From Candidatus Zixiibacteriota bacterium (lineage in GTDB: Bacteria > Zixibacteria > MSB-5A5 > JAABVY01 > JAHJOQ01): a stretch of DNA of 14,258 bases. Position 1 is the stretch's first letter. Each line of letters begins with the position of its first letter. The notes under the pieces were generated by a model. That model was not told the DNA's origin and searched no databases. It saw nothing but the letters and a program-made list of their open reading frames with translations. This document shows positions 7,585-14,258 of the stretch, in pieces. The stretch is from positions 1 through 14,258 of the forward strand of contig JAJRZO010000204.1 in the NCBI GenBank assembly GCA_024275215.1, written 5' to 3'. A program made the position numbers and the translations under genes.

Positions 7585-7613
7585 CTTATCTAATAATACT
7601 CTATGTGAGACAA
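7585..7613 (-). promoter_or_regulatory. Possible sigma70-type promoter for the downstream lepB copy
   Basis: On the minus strand, TTGTCT (7608-7613) and GATAAG (7585-7590) are separated by 17 bases in an AT-rich stretch, about 50 bases before the ATG at 7533. Each box matches its consensus at 4 of 6 positions. It would let the second lepB copy be expressed apart from the first. Confidence 0.3.
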
Positions 7614-7636
7614 TATGTTTCACTTTGCTGAGACGA

Positions 7637-8383
7637 TCAGGATATCCAACGGCCAAGCCGTTCCCATCTCATTCTCTTATAGAAATGAAGGAAATTGTAC
7701 ACAACACTCTTAAACAAGCTGAGCGGTCGACTTATCGAAACATCGGGAGCTTTCGGGTCTTCTCCCCACGACAGGTACAAGAACAGAGCTTTGCCGAGGA
7801 TATTCTCCCTCGGAACATATCCCCAGAATCTGGAGTCATACGAAAAATCCCTGTTGTCGCCCATCATAAAGTACTGCCCCTGCGGGACTGTGACCGGACC
7901 GTAGTTGTCACGCAAACCCCGCGGAGAACTGCGAGGGATTATCGACTTATCACCATGAATAGCAAAAGATGAATCGTTGTATATCCTGCCGTCAACATAG
8001 ACGATCTTATTCTTTACCTCCACCACCTGTCCCGGTCCCGCAATACACCTTTTGACGTAGTTCACACTCGGATCCCTGGGAAATTTGAAAATCACAATAT
8101 CTCCCTGCCGCGGATCCCTGATTCCGGGGACATGGATACCCAGCAATGGAATTTCCGAACCGTATATGAACTTGTTCGCCAGGAGAAAATCTCCGATCAG
8201 AATCGTGTTCTCCATCGAACCTGTCGGAACCCTGTAGCCCTCAATCACGAAGTGCTTTATTGGCAATACAAGTAGAAACGCAATTACAAGAGACTTGACA
8301 TACGAAAATGTCTCACCTGCGAATCCTTTACGAGGTTTTGCCTTTGAAGAAGACTTGCTGTGTGATTTTTTCTTCGCTGCCAT
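7637..8383 (-). CDS. lepB: Signal peptidase I (first of two tandem paralogues)
   Basis: This 248-residue type I signal peptidase has a cytoplasmic tail rich in lysine and serine (seven Lys and one Arg in the first 19 residues). A single membrane helix (about 29-46) follows, then PTGSMENTI with catalytic Ser56, GDIVIFKFPRDP, YVKRCIAGPGQ with Lys111, and GDNRDFSYDSRFWG. It is catalytically complete. The start is the ATG at 8381-8383; no good ribosome-binding site is visible. It begins 59 bases after the rseP stop codon and is probably co-transcribed with rseP. The basic tail and a Thr instead of Ser two residues before the catalytic Ser distinguish it from the neighbouring copy. Confidence 0.95.
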   Translation of the reverse strand: MAAKKKSHSKSSSKAKPRKGFAGETFSYVKSLVIAFLLVLPIKHFVIEGYRVPTGSMENTILIGDFLLANKFIYGSEIPLLGIHVPGIRDPRQGDIVIFKFPRDPSVNYVKRCIAGPGQVVEVKNKIVYVDGRIYNDSSFAIHGDKSIIPRSSPRGLRDNYGPVTVPQGQYFMMGDNRDFSYDSRFWGYVPRENILGKALFLYLSWGEDPKAPDVSISRPLSLFKSVVYNFLHFYKRMRWERLGRWIS

Positions 8384-8442
8384 CTGGCGAAACTAATCAA
8401 TTCAAATTGTCAGCGCAATATCCAAATCCTGGATATGATTCA

Positions 8443-9507
8443 CTATTGCGACAACCAGCGAGCGATGTCGTTGTATGTGATGAACACCATCAGGATAAGC
8501 AAAAATGCCAGCCCGACCTGCTGAACAAGAGCGCGTTGTTTCAGACTCAGAGGCTTTCGCCTGAAAACTTCGATTCCAAGAAACACGAGATGCCCACCGT
8601 CAAGAACCGGTATCGGTAGAATATTGAGAATCGCAAGATTCACCGACAGCATTGCTATGAATTCAAACAAAGCGGAGACGCCGATCCTCGCCGCTTTACC
8701 GGAGACCTCCGCAATGAACAATGGCCCGCCTATCATCTTTGGCGAGACCTGTCCGGAAATCAGCTTATAAAGAAAACTGAAAATTACGCTTGTCATTTCC
8801 CAGGTTCGTTCCGCACCTCGTTGCATCGACGCAAATACTCCGACAGGTTCCCACCAGAATTTCTGCCCCACTCCAATTCTGCCAACTTCTTTCCAGCTCC
8901 CGCTCATTTCCATGACCGAATCACGGGCTGTTGTCATTGTAACCGTGTGAGTCTCTGATCCCCTCTTGATTTCCAATGTGACATTTTCGGAGATTCTCGG
9001 TGAGATTGTCTTCGAAAGTTCTTCAAAAGTAGTCACAGGCACGCCATCGATTGACAGAATCTGATCATCCGCCTGAATACCTGCGGCTTCAGCCGGGGAG
9101 TTCTCGGCGACCTGACCGATCACTACTTTATCATGGTATGTCATCAGGTCACCCTGAACAAGAAACAGAATGAAATAGATCAGAAACGCCGCCACATAAT
9201 TCATCAGCGGTCCGGCAACAATCACCATCGCTCGTTTAGCGGGCGACTTGGACATAAACTCATACGGAGCGCCGGTGATCTCGGACTCGTCAGGATTCTC
9301 ACCAGCCATTTTCACATAACCGCCGAGTGGGATGACAGAGATACAGTACTCGGTTTCTCCCACTCGAAATCCGATCAGTTTTGGTGGAAATCCGAGTGAA
9401 AATTTCTCGACGCGAATACCGACGCGTTTTGCAACAAGAAAATGTCCGAGTTCGTGGACAAAAATCAGAATGCCGAGAACGAATATAGTCGAAAGTATTG
9501 TGGTCAT
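8443..9507 (-). CDS. rseP: Site-2 intramembrane zinc metalloprotease (RseP/M50 family)
   Basis: This is a 354-residue M50 protease. The first helix carries the zinc-binding HELGH (His18, Glu19, His22), followed by the family segment FSLGFPPKLIGFRVGETEY and PLGGYVKMAGENPDE. A single PDZ domain spans about 128-192 (GQVAENSPAEAAGIQADDQ). The C-terminal NILPIPVLDGGH supplies the third zinc ligand, Asp303. It cleaves transmembrane substrates such as anti-sigma factors after a first cut by another protease, and also processes signal-peptide remnants. E. coli RseP has two PDZ domains; the single one here fits the shorter forms of other phyla. The ATG at 9505-9507 is preceded by GGGGA at 5 bases. The dxr/cdsA genes that often lie upstream of rseP are absent. 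Two signal peptidase genes follow, giving a membrane-proteolysis cluster. Confidence 0.95.
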   Translation of the reverse strand: MTTILSTIFVLGILIFVHELGHFLVAKRVGIRVEKFSLGFPPKLIGFRVGETEYCISVIPLGGYVKMAGENPDESEITGAPYEFMSKSPAKRAMVIVAGPLMNYVAAFLIYFILFLVQGDLMTYHDKVVIGQVAENSPAEAAGIQADDQILSIDGVPVTTFEELSKTISPRISENVTLEIKRGSETHTVTMTTARDSVMEMSGSWKEVGRIGVGQKFWWEPVGVFASMQRGAERTWEMTSVIFSFLYKLISGQVSPKMIGGPLFIAEVSGKAARIGVSALFEFIAMLSVNLAILNILPIPVLDGGHLVFLGIEVFRRKPLSLKQRALVQQVGLAFLLILMVFITYNDIARWLSQ

Positions 9508-9658
9508 TGTTTCCCCATTATCATATTCATTACACAGACCATTCGGCAGATCCCCGCAGTTCTTTGCCGTCCATTCAGTATCGTCAATTCCTGAACGAGC
9601 ATTTATGTCCGGATGTTCTCTAATTCTGACATTTTTTTGTCATACGAGTTTCCAGAAC

Positions 9659-10264
9659 CTATTTGCTCTTAGCCGCTGGTTTGGGCCGAATGTATGCTTT
9701 CTTAATATAGATCGGCTTCAACGGAAAATCAGACAGTTTCGGATACTGTTGCTTTCCGGTAGTCTTGACCTCACCGATTTTGTGTACTACAACGAGCGAC
9801 GTGGAATCAGCGACATGACCGAAAATAGTATATTTACCATCGAGAAACGGCATGGGGCGCATAGCGATATAAAACTGGCAGGACCCGCTGTTAATATCTC
9901 TCGAACGCGCCATGGCGAGTGTCCCGTCAGAATGTTTCAGCCCTGAGAACTCAGCGGGCACACTCCAGGGCCCCTTGCCGGAACCGTCGCCTTTGGGATC
10001 GCCTCCCTGTATCAACACTTCTTTGATAACCCTGTGAAATGTCAGCGAATCATAGAAGCCCATGTTGATTAGCTTAGCAAAACTTGTAACATGCTTCGGG
10101 GCTACATCGGGATACAGGTCGAGGACAATATCGCCGAATGATGTTGACAGAACCGCTTGTGAATCGGCATACGCTTCAGCATTGTTTCCGAGTGTATCGG
10201 CAGACTGTGCTGCACAAACAGTCACAAAGATGGAAAAGACGGCAAGCTGCAATATAACTCGCAT
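9659..10264 (-). CDS. Secreted cyclophilin-type peptidyl-prolyl cis-trans isomerase
   Basis: This is a 201-residue cyclophilin with a signal peptide. The hydrophobic segment LQLAVFSIFVTVCAA (about 5-19) is followed by a likely signal peptidase I site near residues 19-20; the cysteine context does not fit a lipobox well. The catalytic domain (about 37-195) shows FGDIVLDLYPDVAPKHV, FHRVI (76-80, catalytic Arg78), QGGDP (86-90), SCQFYI (128-133) and LDGKYTIFG (141-149). It would speed proline isomerisation during folding of exported proteins. The position of the Trp that binds cyclosporin in human CypA is Phe140, as in E. coli enzymes, so weak drug binding is expected. A basic KPAAKSK tail ends the protein. 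The ATG at 10262-10264 has AGGAGG (10272-10277) 7 bases upstream and a good promoter behind it. Confidence 0.93.
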   Translation of the reverse strand: MRVILQLAVFSIFVTVCAAQSADTLGNNAEAYADSQAVLSTSFGDIVLDLYPDVAPKHVTSFAKLINMGFYDSLTFHRVIKEVLIQGGDPKGDGSGKGPWSVPAEFSGLKHSDGTLAMARSRDINSGSCQFYIAMRPMPFLDGKYTIFGHVADSTSLVVVHKIGEVKTTGKQQYPKLSDFPLKPIYIKKAYIRPKPAAKSK

Positions 10265-10287
10265 TGAAAAACCTCCTGTCTGGCGCT

Positions 10288-10316
10288 AATTTACCCCAGC
10301 CTGCACAAAGTGTCAA
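10288..10316 (-). promoter_or_regulatory. Sigma70-type promoter of the cyclophilin gene
   Basis: On the minus strand a perfect -35 box TTGACA (10311-10316) and a -10 box TAAATT (10288-10293, 4 of 6 matches) are separated by exactly 17 bases. They lie 23 bases before the start codon, with AGGAGG between. This is the best promoter in the window and may also serve rseP and the lepB genes downstream. Confidence 0.6.
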
Positions 10317-10390
10317 TGATGAACTGTCGGGAGGAACAGCAAGACTTCGCAGAAGTCGGGGACTCCTGCGATTCCTGCAAGAATTGCGGG

Positions 10391-10420
10391 AACTGGATTT
10401 CCGCCTTCACGGAAATGACG
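10391..10420 (+). repeat. Degenerate dispersed palindromic repeat (type A)
   Basis: ATTTCCG (10397-10403) and CGGAAAT (10410-10416) form a 7-bp inverted repeat around CCTTCA, flanked by CTGG on the left and GACG on the right. It resembles a decayed copy of a short intergenic palindrome of the form CTGGATTCCCG...CGGGAATGACG common in bacteria. Confidence 0.55.
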
Positions 10421-10435
10421 AAAAATGCGGCATTC

Positions 10436-10462
10436 GTCATACCGGATTTGATCAGGCATCCA
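10436..10462 (+). repeat. Degenerate dispersed palindromic repeat (type B), second copy
   Basis: It matches the repeat at 6750-6776 at 24 of 27 positions in the same orientation. Two of the three differences lie in the inverted-repeat arms and weaken the palindrome (ACCGGA against TCAGGC). It lies 15 bases after the type A repeat. Confidence 0.7.
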
Positions 10463-10494
10463 GAAGTGAATTGCGGATACCGACATGGTATTAT

Positions 10495-11169
10495 TCAGAA
10501 TGCTTTAATCAACCGCTCGGCATACTCGCGTCTGGTGCGTCGATAGACCTCAGGATCGCGGTCGAGCGCGGAAAGCCTGCCTTCGCTCTCCCACTCGCGA
10601 AAGATTTCAAGCATTCGACTCTTGCCACGCACACTCAGACCGTGCTTGACCTCGTCATGATCCGGCTTAAGCATACAATCAAAAAGTTGCCCAATGCCTT
10701 TTACATCTCGTTTACTCGCGAGATCAAGCAGAACTTCGCTGCTGTCCGGGGTCGAGAGGATGTCAATGGAAGCCTCTACAGTATCGGCAATATCCGGTTC
10801 GATTCCCTGCGCTCTCATTGCAACTATATCGCCAAGAGCTTCACGGGCGCGCATTTGCGCAAGAGCGAACGATGCTTTTGACCTGACAAGGCGATGTTCA
10901 TCGCTGAGTGACTTCCGAAGCGCATTAACAGCATCGGTATTGCCGGTAAAACCTCTCAATACGACACATGCCTGACTGCGAACATTGAAATCGGGGTCTT
11001 TTTCGAGGTGTTTAATAGCTGATCTCAGGACGTCATCATTACGGAATCTGGAAAGGCGCGACATTGCTTCTGCGCGCGTAAATCCATTCGGATCAGACAA
11101 GGCGAGAATCAGACCTCGGTAATTGCCTGACAACTGCATGCTTCTGAGTTCATCAATGCTGTACGTCAT
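10495..11169 (-). CDS. HEAT-repeat protein of unknown function
   Basis: This 224-residue protein is built of short amphipathic helix pairs. Residues from about 20 to 120 read as HEAT/PBS-lyase-type repeats with a period near 30-33: GFTRAEAMSRLSRFRNDD, then FNVRSQACVVLRGFTGN, then RLVRSKASFALAQMRAREA. Each has the conserved Arg and Ala positions of such repeats. The C-terminal 60 residues are rich in charged residues and end in REYAERLIKAF. No enzyme motif, signal peptide or membrane helix is seen, so it is probably a cytoplasmic protein-protein adaptor. The ATG at 11167-11169 is preceded by GGGAG. It stands alone between the ATP synthase operon and the envelope cluster. Neither neighbour suggests a partner. 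Confidence 0.75.
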   Translation of the reverse strand: MTYSIDELRSMQLSGNYRGLILALSDPNGFTRAEAMSRLSRFRNDDVLRSAIKHLEKDPDFNVRSQACVVLRGFTGNTDAVNALRKSLSDEHRLVRSKASFALAQMRAREALGDIVAMRAQGIEPDIADTVEASIDILSTPDSSEVLLDLASKRDVKGIGQLFDCMLKPDHDEVKHGLSVRGKSRMLEIFREWESEGRLSALDRDPEVYRRTRREYAERLIKAF

Positions 11170-11366
11170 GCTCTCCCAGATTCTCGTTTCTAAGACATGA
11201 TGCCACTTCGTCTGCTATTAGAACTATCGGCATGATAGATAATATTGTTTACAATCGAAACAGATGAAGTCCAGTTTAATTTGTAACTCATTGAAATTAG
11301 TAGCCCGCCCTTCGCCGCGCTTTGGGTGGGGAATCGATTTACTCTCCACAATTGCAGATATATAGC
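11170..11366. other. Non-coding spacer upstream of the HEAT-repeat gene
   Basis: This stretch has no credible gene. An imperfect GC-rich pairing (CCCGCCC near 11303-11309 with GGGTGGGG near 11325-11332) and a short palindrome ATTGT/ACAAT around 11244-11255 are present. No promoter with two good boxes is seen. Confidence 0.5.
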
Positions 11367-11395
11367 AAAGGCCGCATCAAAAAGATGCGGCCTTT
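11367..11395. terminator. Hairpin terminator after the ATP synthase operon
   Basis: AAAGGCCGCATC (11367-11378) pairs perfectly over 12 bases with GATGCGGCCTTT (11384-11395) around a loop of five A (five U in the minus-strand transcript). It lies 34 bases past the atpC stop. The stem ends in A/T pairs, but the minus-strand transcript continues UUUGCUAU, a weak U-tract, so termination may be incomplete or may need a factor. Confidence 0.7.
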
Positions 11396-11429
11396 ATTAT
11401 TTGAAATTAACCGGAGTTCGTACAAACGA

Positions 11430-11837
11430 TCAGGTCGGAATTTTCTCTCCGGCAATTTTGAGTCTGTTCTCAGCACGTCTGAGCGATTCCTGCGCTCGCT
11501 CGATATCTATATCTGACGATTTCAATCCGATGCGTTGCTTTGCCCGCTGATAAGCAGACCGCGCCCGTTCAACATCGATCTCTTCGACGAACTCGACAGA
11601 TTCCGCAAGTATCGTCGCTATGTTGTCGGAGACTTCAAGAAATCCACCCGATATTGCAGCGATCAGTTGTTTTTGTTCAGATTCGGTGATCGTGATCTTA
11701 CCCGGTTTCAGCGAGGTAATCAGCGGGGCATGATGCGACAACACACCAAGATATCCGTCAGTGCCCGGCACCACAACGCCCTTGACTTCTTTTTCGTACA
11801 AAACTCGCTCAGGCGATACTATCGACAGCTTAAACAT
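11430..11837 (-). CDS. atpC: ATP synthase F1 epsilon subunit
   Basis: This is a 135-residue epsilon subunit, normal in length. The N-terminal beta-sandwich begins FKLSIVSPERVLYEKEV and contains the hallmark GYLGVLSHHAPLITSLKPG (about 28-46) and ISGGFLEVSDN. A C-terminal helical hairpin of charged, alanine- and arginine-rich sequence (about 88-130) follows. It sits on the central stalk with gamma and can inhibit ATP hydrolysis through the hairpin. It starts 3 bases after the atpD stop codon (ATG at 11835-11837), so translation is probably coupled. It is the last gene of the operon. Confidence 0.97.
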   Translation of the reverse strand: MFKLSIVSPERVLYEKEVKGVVVPGTDGYLGVLSHHAPLITSLKPGKITITESEQKQLIAAISGGFLEVSDNIATILAESVEFVEEIDVERARSAYQRAKQRIGLKSSDIDIERAQESLRRAENRLKIAGEKIPT

Positions 11838-11840
11838 GCG

Positions 11841-13274
11841 TTACGCCTTTTTCATTTTTTCAGCACGTTCCAACACTTCGTCAAGCCCGCCAGCCATATA
11901 GAATGCCTGCTCCGGAATATCATCACAGTTTCCATCGACAAGCTCCTTGAAGCCGGCGACAGTATCAGCAATCTTTACATAGCGACCTTCACGACCCGTA
12001 AACTGCTCCGCTACGAAAAACGGCTGAGACAGGAACTTCTGGATCCGGCGAGCGCGCGCCACAACGAGCTTGTCCTCCTCAGAAAGTTCATCAATACCGA
12101 GAATGGCGATAATATCCTGGAGGTCTTTATATCGCTGCAATGTAACCTGTACCCGTCGTGCAACATCGTAATGTTCCTGTCCGACAATTCCCGGATCAAG
12201 AATTCTCGATGTGGAATCGAGCGGATCAACAGCAGGATAAATGCCAAGCTCGGCAATCTGACGTGAAAGCACTGAGGTGGCGTCGAGATGCGCGAATGTC
12301 GTAGCCGGAGCCGGGTCTGTCAAGTCGTCAGCAGGTACATAGATCGCCTGAACTGACGTAATCGAACCGGATTTTGTCGATGTGATTCGCTCCTGAAGAG
12401 CTCCCATCTCAGTACCAAGTGTCGGCTGATAACCGACCGCTGACGGCATTCTTCCGAGAAGAGCAGACACTTCGGAACCAGCCTGTACAAATCGGAAAAT
12501 GTTATCGACAAACAGCAGCACATCCTGGTGCATTTCATCACGGAAATATTCCGCCATAGTCAGACCGGACAGCCCCACACGCAGACGTGCGCCCGGAGGT
12601 TCGTTCATCTGACCGTAGCACATACAGGTCTTCGCCAAAACTCCCGACTCTTTCATTTCAAGCCAGAGATCGTTACCCTCACGGGTACGCTCACCGACGC
12701 CGCAGAACACCGAATAGCCGCCATGCTCCTGAGCGATGTTACGGATCAGCTCCATGATGATAACAGTCTTGCCTACACCGGCGCCGCCGAACAGACCGAC
12801 CTTACCACCTTTCACGTATGGTTCGAGCAGGTCAACAACCTTGATGCCTGTCTCGAACTGTTCAGTCTTTGTGTCCTGTTCAACGAATGTGGGGGCGGGA
12901 CGATGAATCGGCAATCTCTTCGCCCCCTCGGGGACGGGGTCAAGCTTGTCAATCGGCTCACCGAGAAGGTTGAAAATCCTACCAAGTGTAAACTCACCGA
13001 CCGGCACTGAAATCGGGGCGCCTGTATCCTCAGCCTTCATACCACGTACGAGACCATCAGTCGAGGACATCGAAACACACCTGACCACATTGTCGCCAAT
13101 GTGCATTGCGGCTTCCACCGTCAGGTCGATATTGTTCTCCTTGTCGACTATCTTGATCGCATTGAGAATATTGGGCAGATTATCCGAATCGAACTCACAG
13201 TCAACCGTAGGCCCGATAACCTGAACAACCTTTCCAATCTTGCCAGCTACTTTCGTGTCAGCTTGTGCGGCCAT
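11841..13274 (-). CDS. atpD: ATP synthase F1 beta subunit (catalytic)
   Basis: This 477-residue catalytic subunit is near the family's usual 460-480. It has Walker A GGAGVGKT (163-170), GERTREGNDL (194-203) with the catalytic Glu195, Walker B VLLFVDNIFRF, the GSEVSALLGRMPSAVGYQP segment, and the DELSEED motif (DELSEED lever that pushes gamma). Three alpha-beta pairs make ATP at the expense of gamma rotation. The N-terminus MAAQADTKVAGKIGKVVQVIGP is slightly longer than in E. coli. The ATG at 13272-13274 has an AGAGG ribosome-binding site 7 bases upstream. The gene lies 67 bases after atpG and 3 bases before atpC. No odd residues are seen in the active site. Confidence 0.98.
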   Translation of the reverse strand: MAAQADTKVAGKIGKVVQVIGPTVDCEFDSDNLPNILNAIKIVDKENNIDLTVEAAMHIGDNVVRCVSMSSTDGLVRGMKAEDTGAPISVPVGEFTLGRIFNLLGEPIDKLDPVPEGAKRLPIHRPAPTFVEQDTKTEQFETGIKVVDLLEPYVKGGKVGLFGGAGVGKTVIIMELIRNIAQEHGGYSVFCGVGERTREGNDLWLEMKESGVLAKTCMCYGQMNEPPGARLRVGLSGLTMAEYFRDEMHQDVLLFVDNIFRFVQAGSEVSALLGRMPSAVGYQPTLGTEMGALQERITSTKSGSITSVQAIYVPADDLTDPAPATTFAHLDATSVLSRQIAELGIYPAVDPLDSTSRILDPGIVGQEHYDVARRVQVTLQRYKDLQDIIAILGIDELSEEDKLVVARARRIQKFLSQPFFVAEQFTGREGRYVKIADTVAGFKELVDGNCDDIPEQAFYMAGGLDEVLERAEKMKKA

Positions 13275-13341
13275 AGAAAACCTCTATGTTAAAAAACATC
13301 TTTTTTCACAACTCACGATCGTTACAGACGATCGGAACCAT

Positions 13342-14208
13342 CTATCCCTCCAGCGCTTCCGCGCCCGAAACAATCTCCAGAAGATCTTTCGTGATCGCGG
13401 CCTGACGCGCTTTGTTCATCACAAGAGTGAGATCATCAATCATCTCACCGGCATTTTTCGTCGCAGCACCCATCGCGATCATTCGTGTGCCATGCTCCGA
13501 TGCCAAAGCATCAGCCATGCACATCTGCATCACGGTCTGAGCATATTTCGGCAGCAGGTCAGAGTATATCGAAACGGCATCAGGTTCAAAAATGTACTCC
13601 TTTGCCGACTCTACAGCATCTTCAGCACTGAAATCCTGCACGATAGGAAGGAATTGTTTCAATGTGATTTTGTATGTCGCCATCGAAAGGAATGCCGTAT
13701 ACAGAAGCATTACTCTATCGACTTCTCCCGAGACAAATTTCTGGGTTGCCAACCGTGTCATCTCCCTGACCTTAGCCAGATTCATATCGCCGGAAAAGTC
13801 AGTGAATGAACCGACAACGGGGAACTCACCTCGTTTGAAATGGTCAAGGGACTTCTTGCCCACACAAACATATTCCAACGTGTCAGGAGTATAGTCCTCC
13901 GCGAACTTATCCGCTCTCCGAAGCAGGTTGGAATTGTATGACCCGCAAAATCCGCGATCCGATGCGAACACAACAATCGCGGTCTTTTTCACTTCGCGCT
14001 CATCGAAAAACGGATGCGAGACCTGCCCTGACTCCGAAGACAGATGACCAAGCATCTCCACCATTTTCTCGGCGTACGGTCTGTATGATTCGATGCGCTG
14101 CTGCGCACGGCGCAACTTAGCCGCCGCGACCATTTCCATCGCCTTCGTTATCTGCTTGGTCGATTCAACCGCGCGAATACGTTTTTTCAGGTCTCTGATC
14201 GTCGCCAT
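13342..14208 (-). CDS. atpG: ATP synthase F1 gamma subunit
   Basis: This 288-residue gamma subunit has the family's usual length. The conserved N-terminal helix reads TIRDLKKRIRAVESTKQITKAMEMVAAAKLRRAQQ. The Rossmann-like middle has ASDRGFCGSYNSNL, and the C-terminal helix has ASEHGTRMIAMGAATKNA and LVMNKARQAAITKDLLEIVSGAEAL. The two long helices form the rotor axle inside the alpha-beta ring. The ATG at 14206-14208 is preceded by an AGGAAGAG stretch about 9 bases upstream. The order alpha-gamma-beta-epsilon on this strand is the standard operon order. Confidence 0.97.
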   Translation of the reverse strand: MATIRDLKKRIRAVESTKQITKAMEMVAAAKLRRAQQRIESYRPYAEKMVEMLGHLSSESGQVSHPFFDEREVKKTAIVVFASDRGFCGSYNSNLLRRADKFAEDYTPDTLEYVCVGKKSLDHFKRGEFPVVGSFTDFSGDMNLAKVREMTRLATQKFVSGEVDRVMLLYTAFLSMATYKITLKQFLPIVQDFSAEDAVESAKEYIFEPDAVSIYSDLLPKYAQTVMQMCMADALASEHGTRMIAMGAATKNAGEMIDDLTLVMNKARQAAITKDLLEIVSGAEALEG

Positions 14209-14232
14209 ACGATATTCTCTTCCTAACGACTA

Positions 14233-14258
14233 TTAGTCTGAAGTCTCAAATTTCGATG
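14233..14258 (-). CDS. Possible extreme C-terminus of ATP synthase alpha subunit, partial
   Basis: The window edge to the TAA at 14233-14235 reads SKFETSD in the minus strand, 24 bases before the atpG start. A stop codon at this spacing is where atpA would end in this operon order. Seven residues are too few to identify the protein by sequence, so this rests on gene order. Confidence 0.4.

Noticed and set aside
9609..9651. TGACA/TGTCA inverted repeat with an A/T tract upstream of rseP as a terminator
   Set aside because: The stem is only 5 bp, made largely around the T-run itself, and no GC-rich stem is present.
10264..10881. 205-codon plus-strand open frame starting in the cyclophilin/HEAT spacer
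   Set aside because: Most of it is antisense to the HEAT-repeat gene and the rest covers palindromic repeats; no ribosome-binding site or motif.
11535..12266. 243-codon plus-strand open frame
   Set aside because: It is antisense to atpC and atpD, which are certain; no recognisable domain.

Overview
The window is a stretch of a bacterial chromosome in which every recognisable gene lies on the minus strand, so transcription runs from high to low coordinates. Periplasmic and envelope functions (a CcmAB-type exporter, a secreted cyclophilin, an RseP-type protease and two signal peptidases) point to a diderm bacterium. A very large 2-hydroxyacyl-CoA dehydratase activase-like protein with several iron-sulfur/cysteine motifs suggests an anaerobic or facultative life style. 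I cannot name the taxon from the sequence. An uncultured diderm lineage (for example a candidate phylum of the FCB type) would fit, but that is a guess.

Layout in transcription order (right to left): (1) 14258-11430, the distal part of an F1Fo ATP synthase operon in the usual order: a probable tail of atpA, then atpG, atpD and atpC, closed by a perfect 12-bp hairpin at 11367-11395. (2) 11169-10495, a HEAT-repeat protein of unknown partner. (3) 10494-10265, a gene-free spacer holding degenerate dispersed palindromic repeats and a good sigma70-type promoter. (4) 10264-6805, an envelope-protein maturation cluster: secreted peptidyl-prolyl isomerase, site-2 protease RseP, and two tandem signal peptidase I paralogues. 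(5) 6804-6582, a repeat-rich spacer with a 22-bp direct repeat, nested inverted repeats and a dispersed palindromic repeat related to the one in region 3. (6) 6581-5297, overlapping ccmA and ccmB-like ABC exporter genes. (7) 5179-959, one 1406-residue protein with two BadF/HgdC-type activase ATPase domains followed by a DUF2229/CoA-activase-like C-terminal half. (8) 958-525, a gene-sized gap that holds the decayed 3' end of a DUF885-family gene with a visible frameshift. (9) 524-1, thioredoxin tightly coupled to a CoA-binding (YccU-type) protein cut by the window edge.

Most of the window is ordinary housekeeping sequence. I saw no CRISPR array, tRNA, rRNA, transposase, integrase or phage gene. 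The observations most worth a second look are the DUF885 remnant, the duplicated signal peptidase, the repeat-laden spacers and the double-ATPase activase with no dehydratase gene beside it. I found no convincing new biological system.
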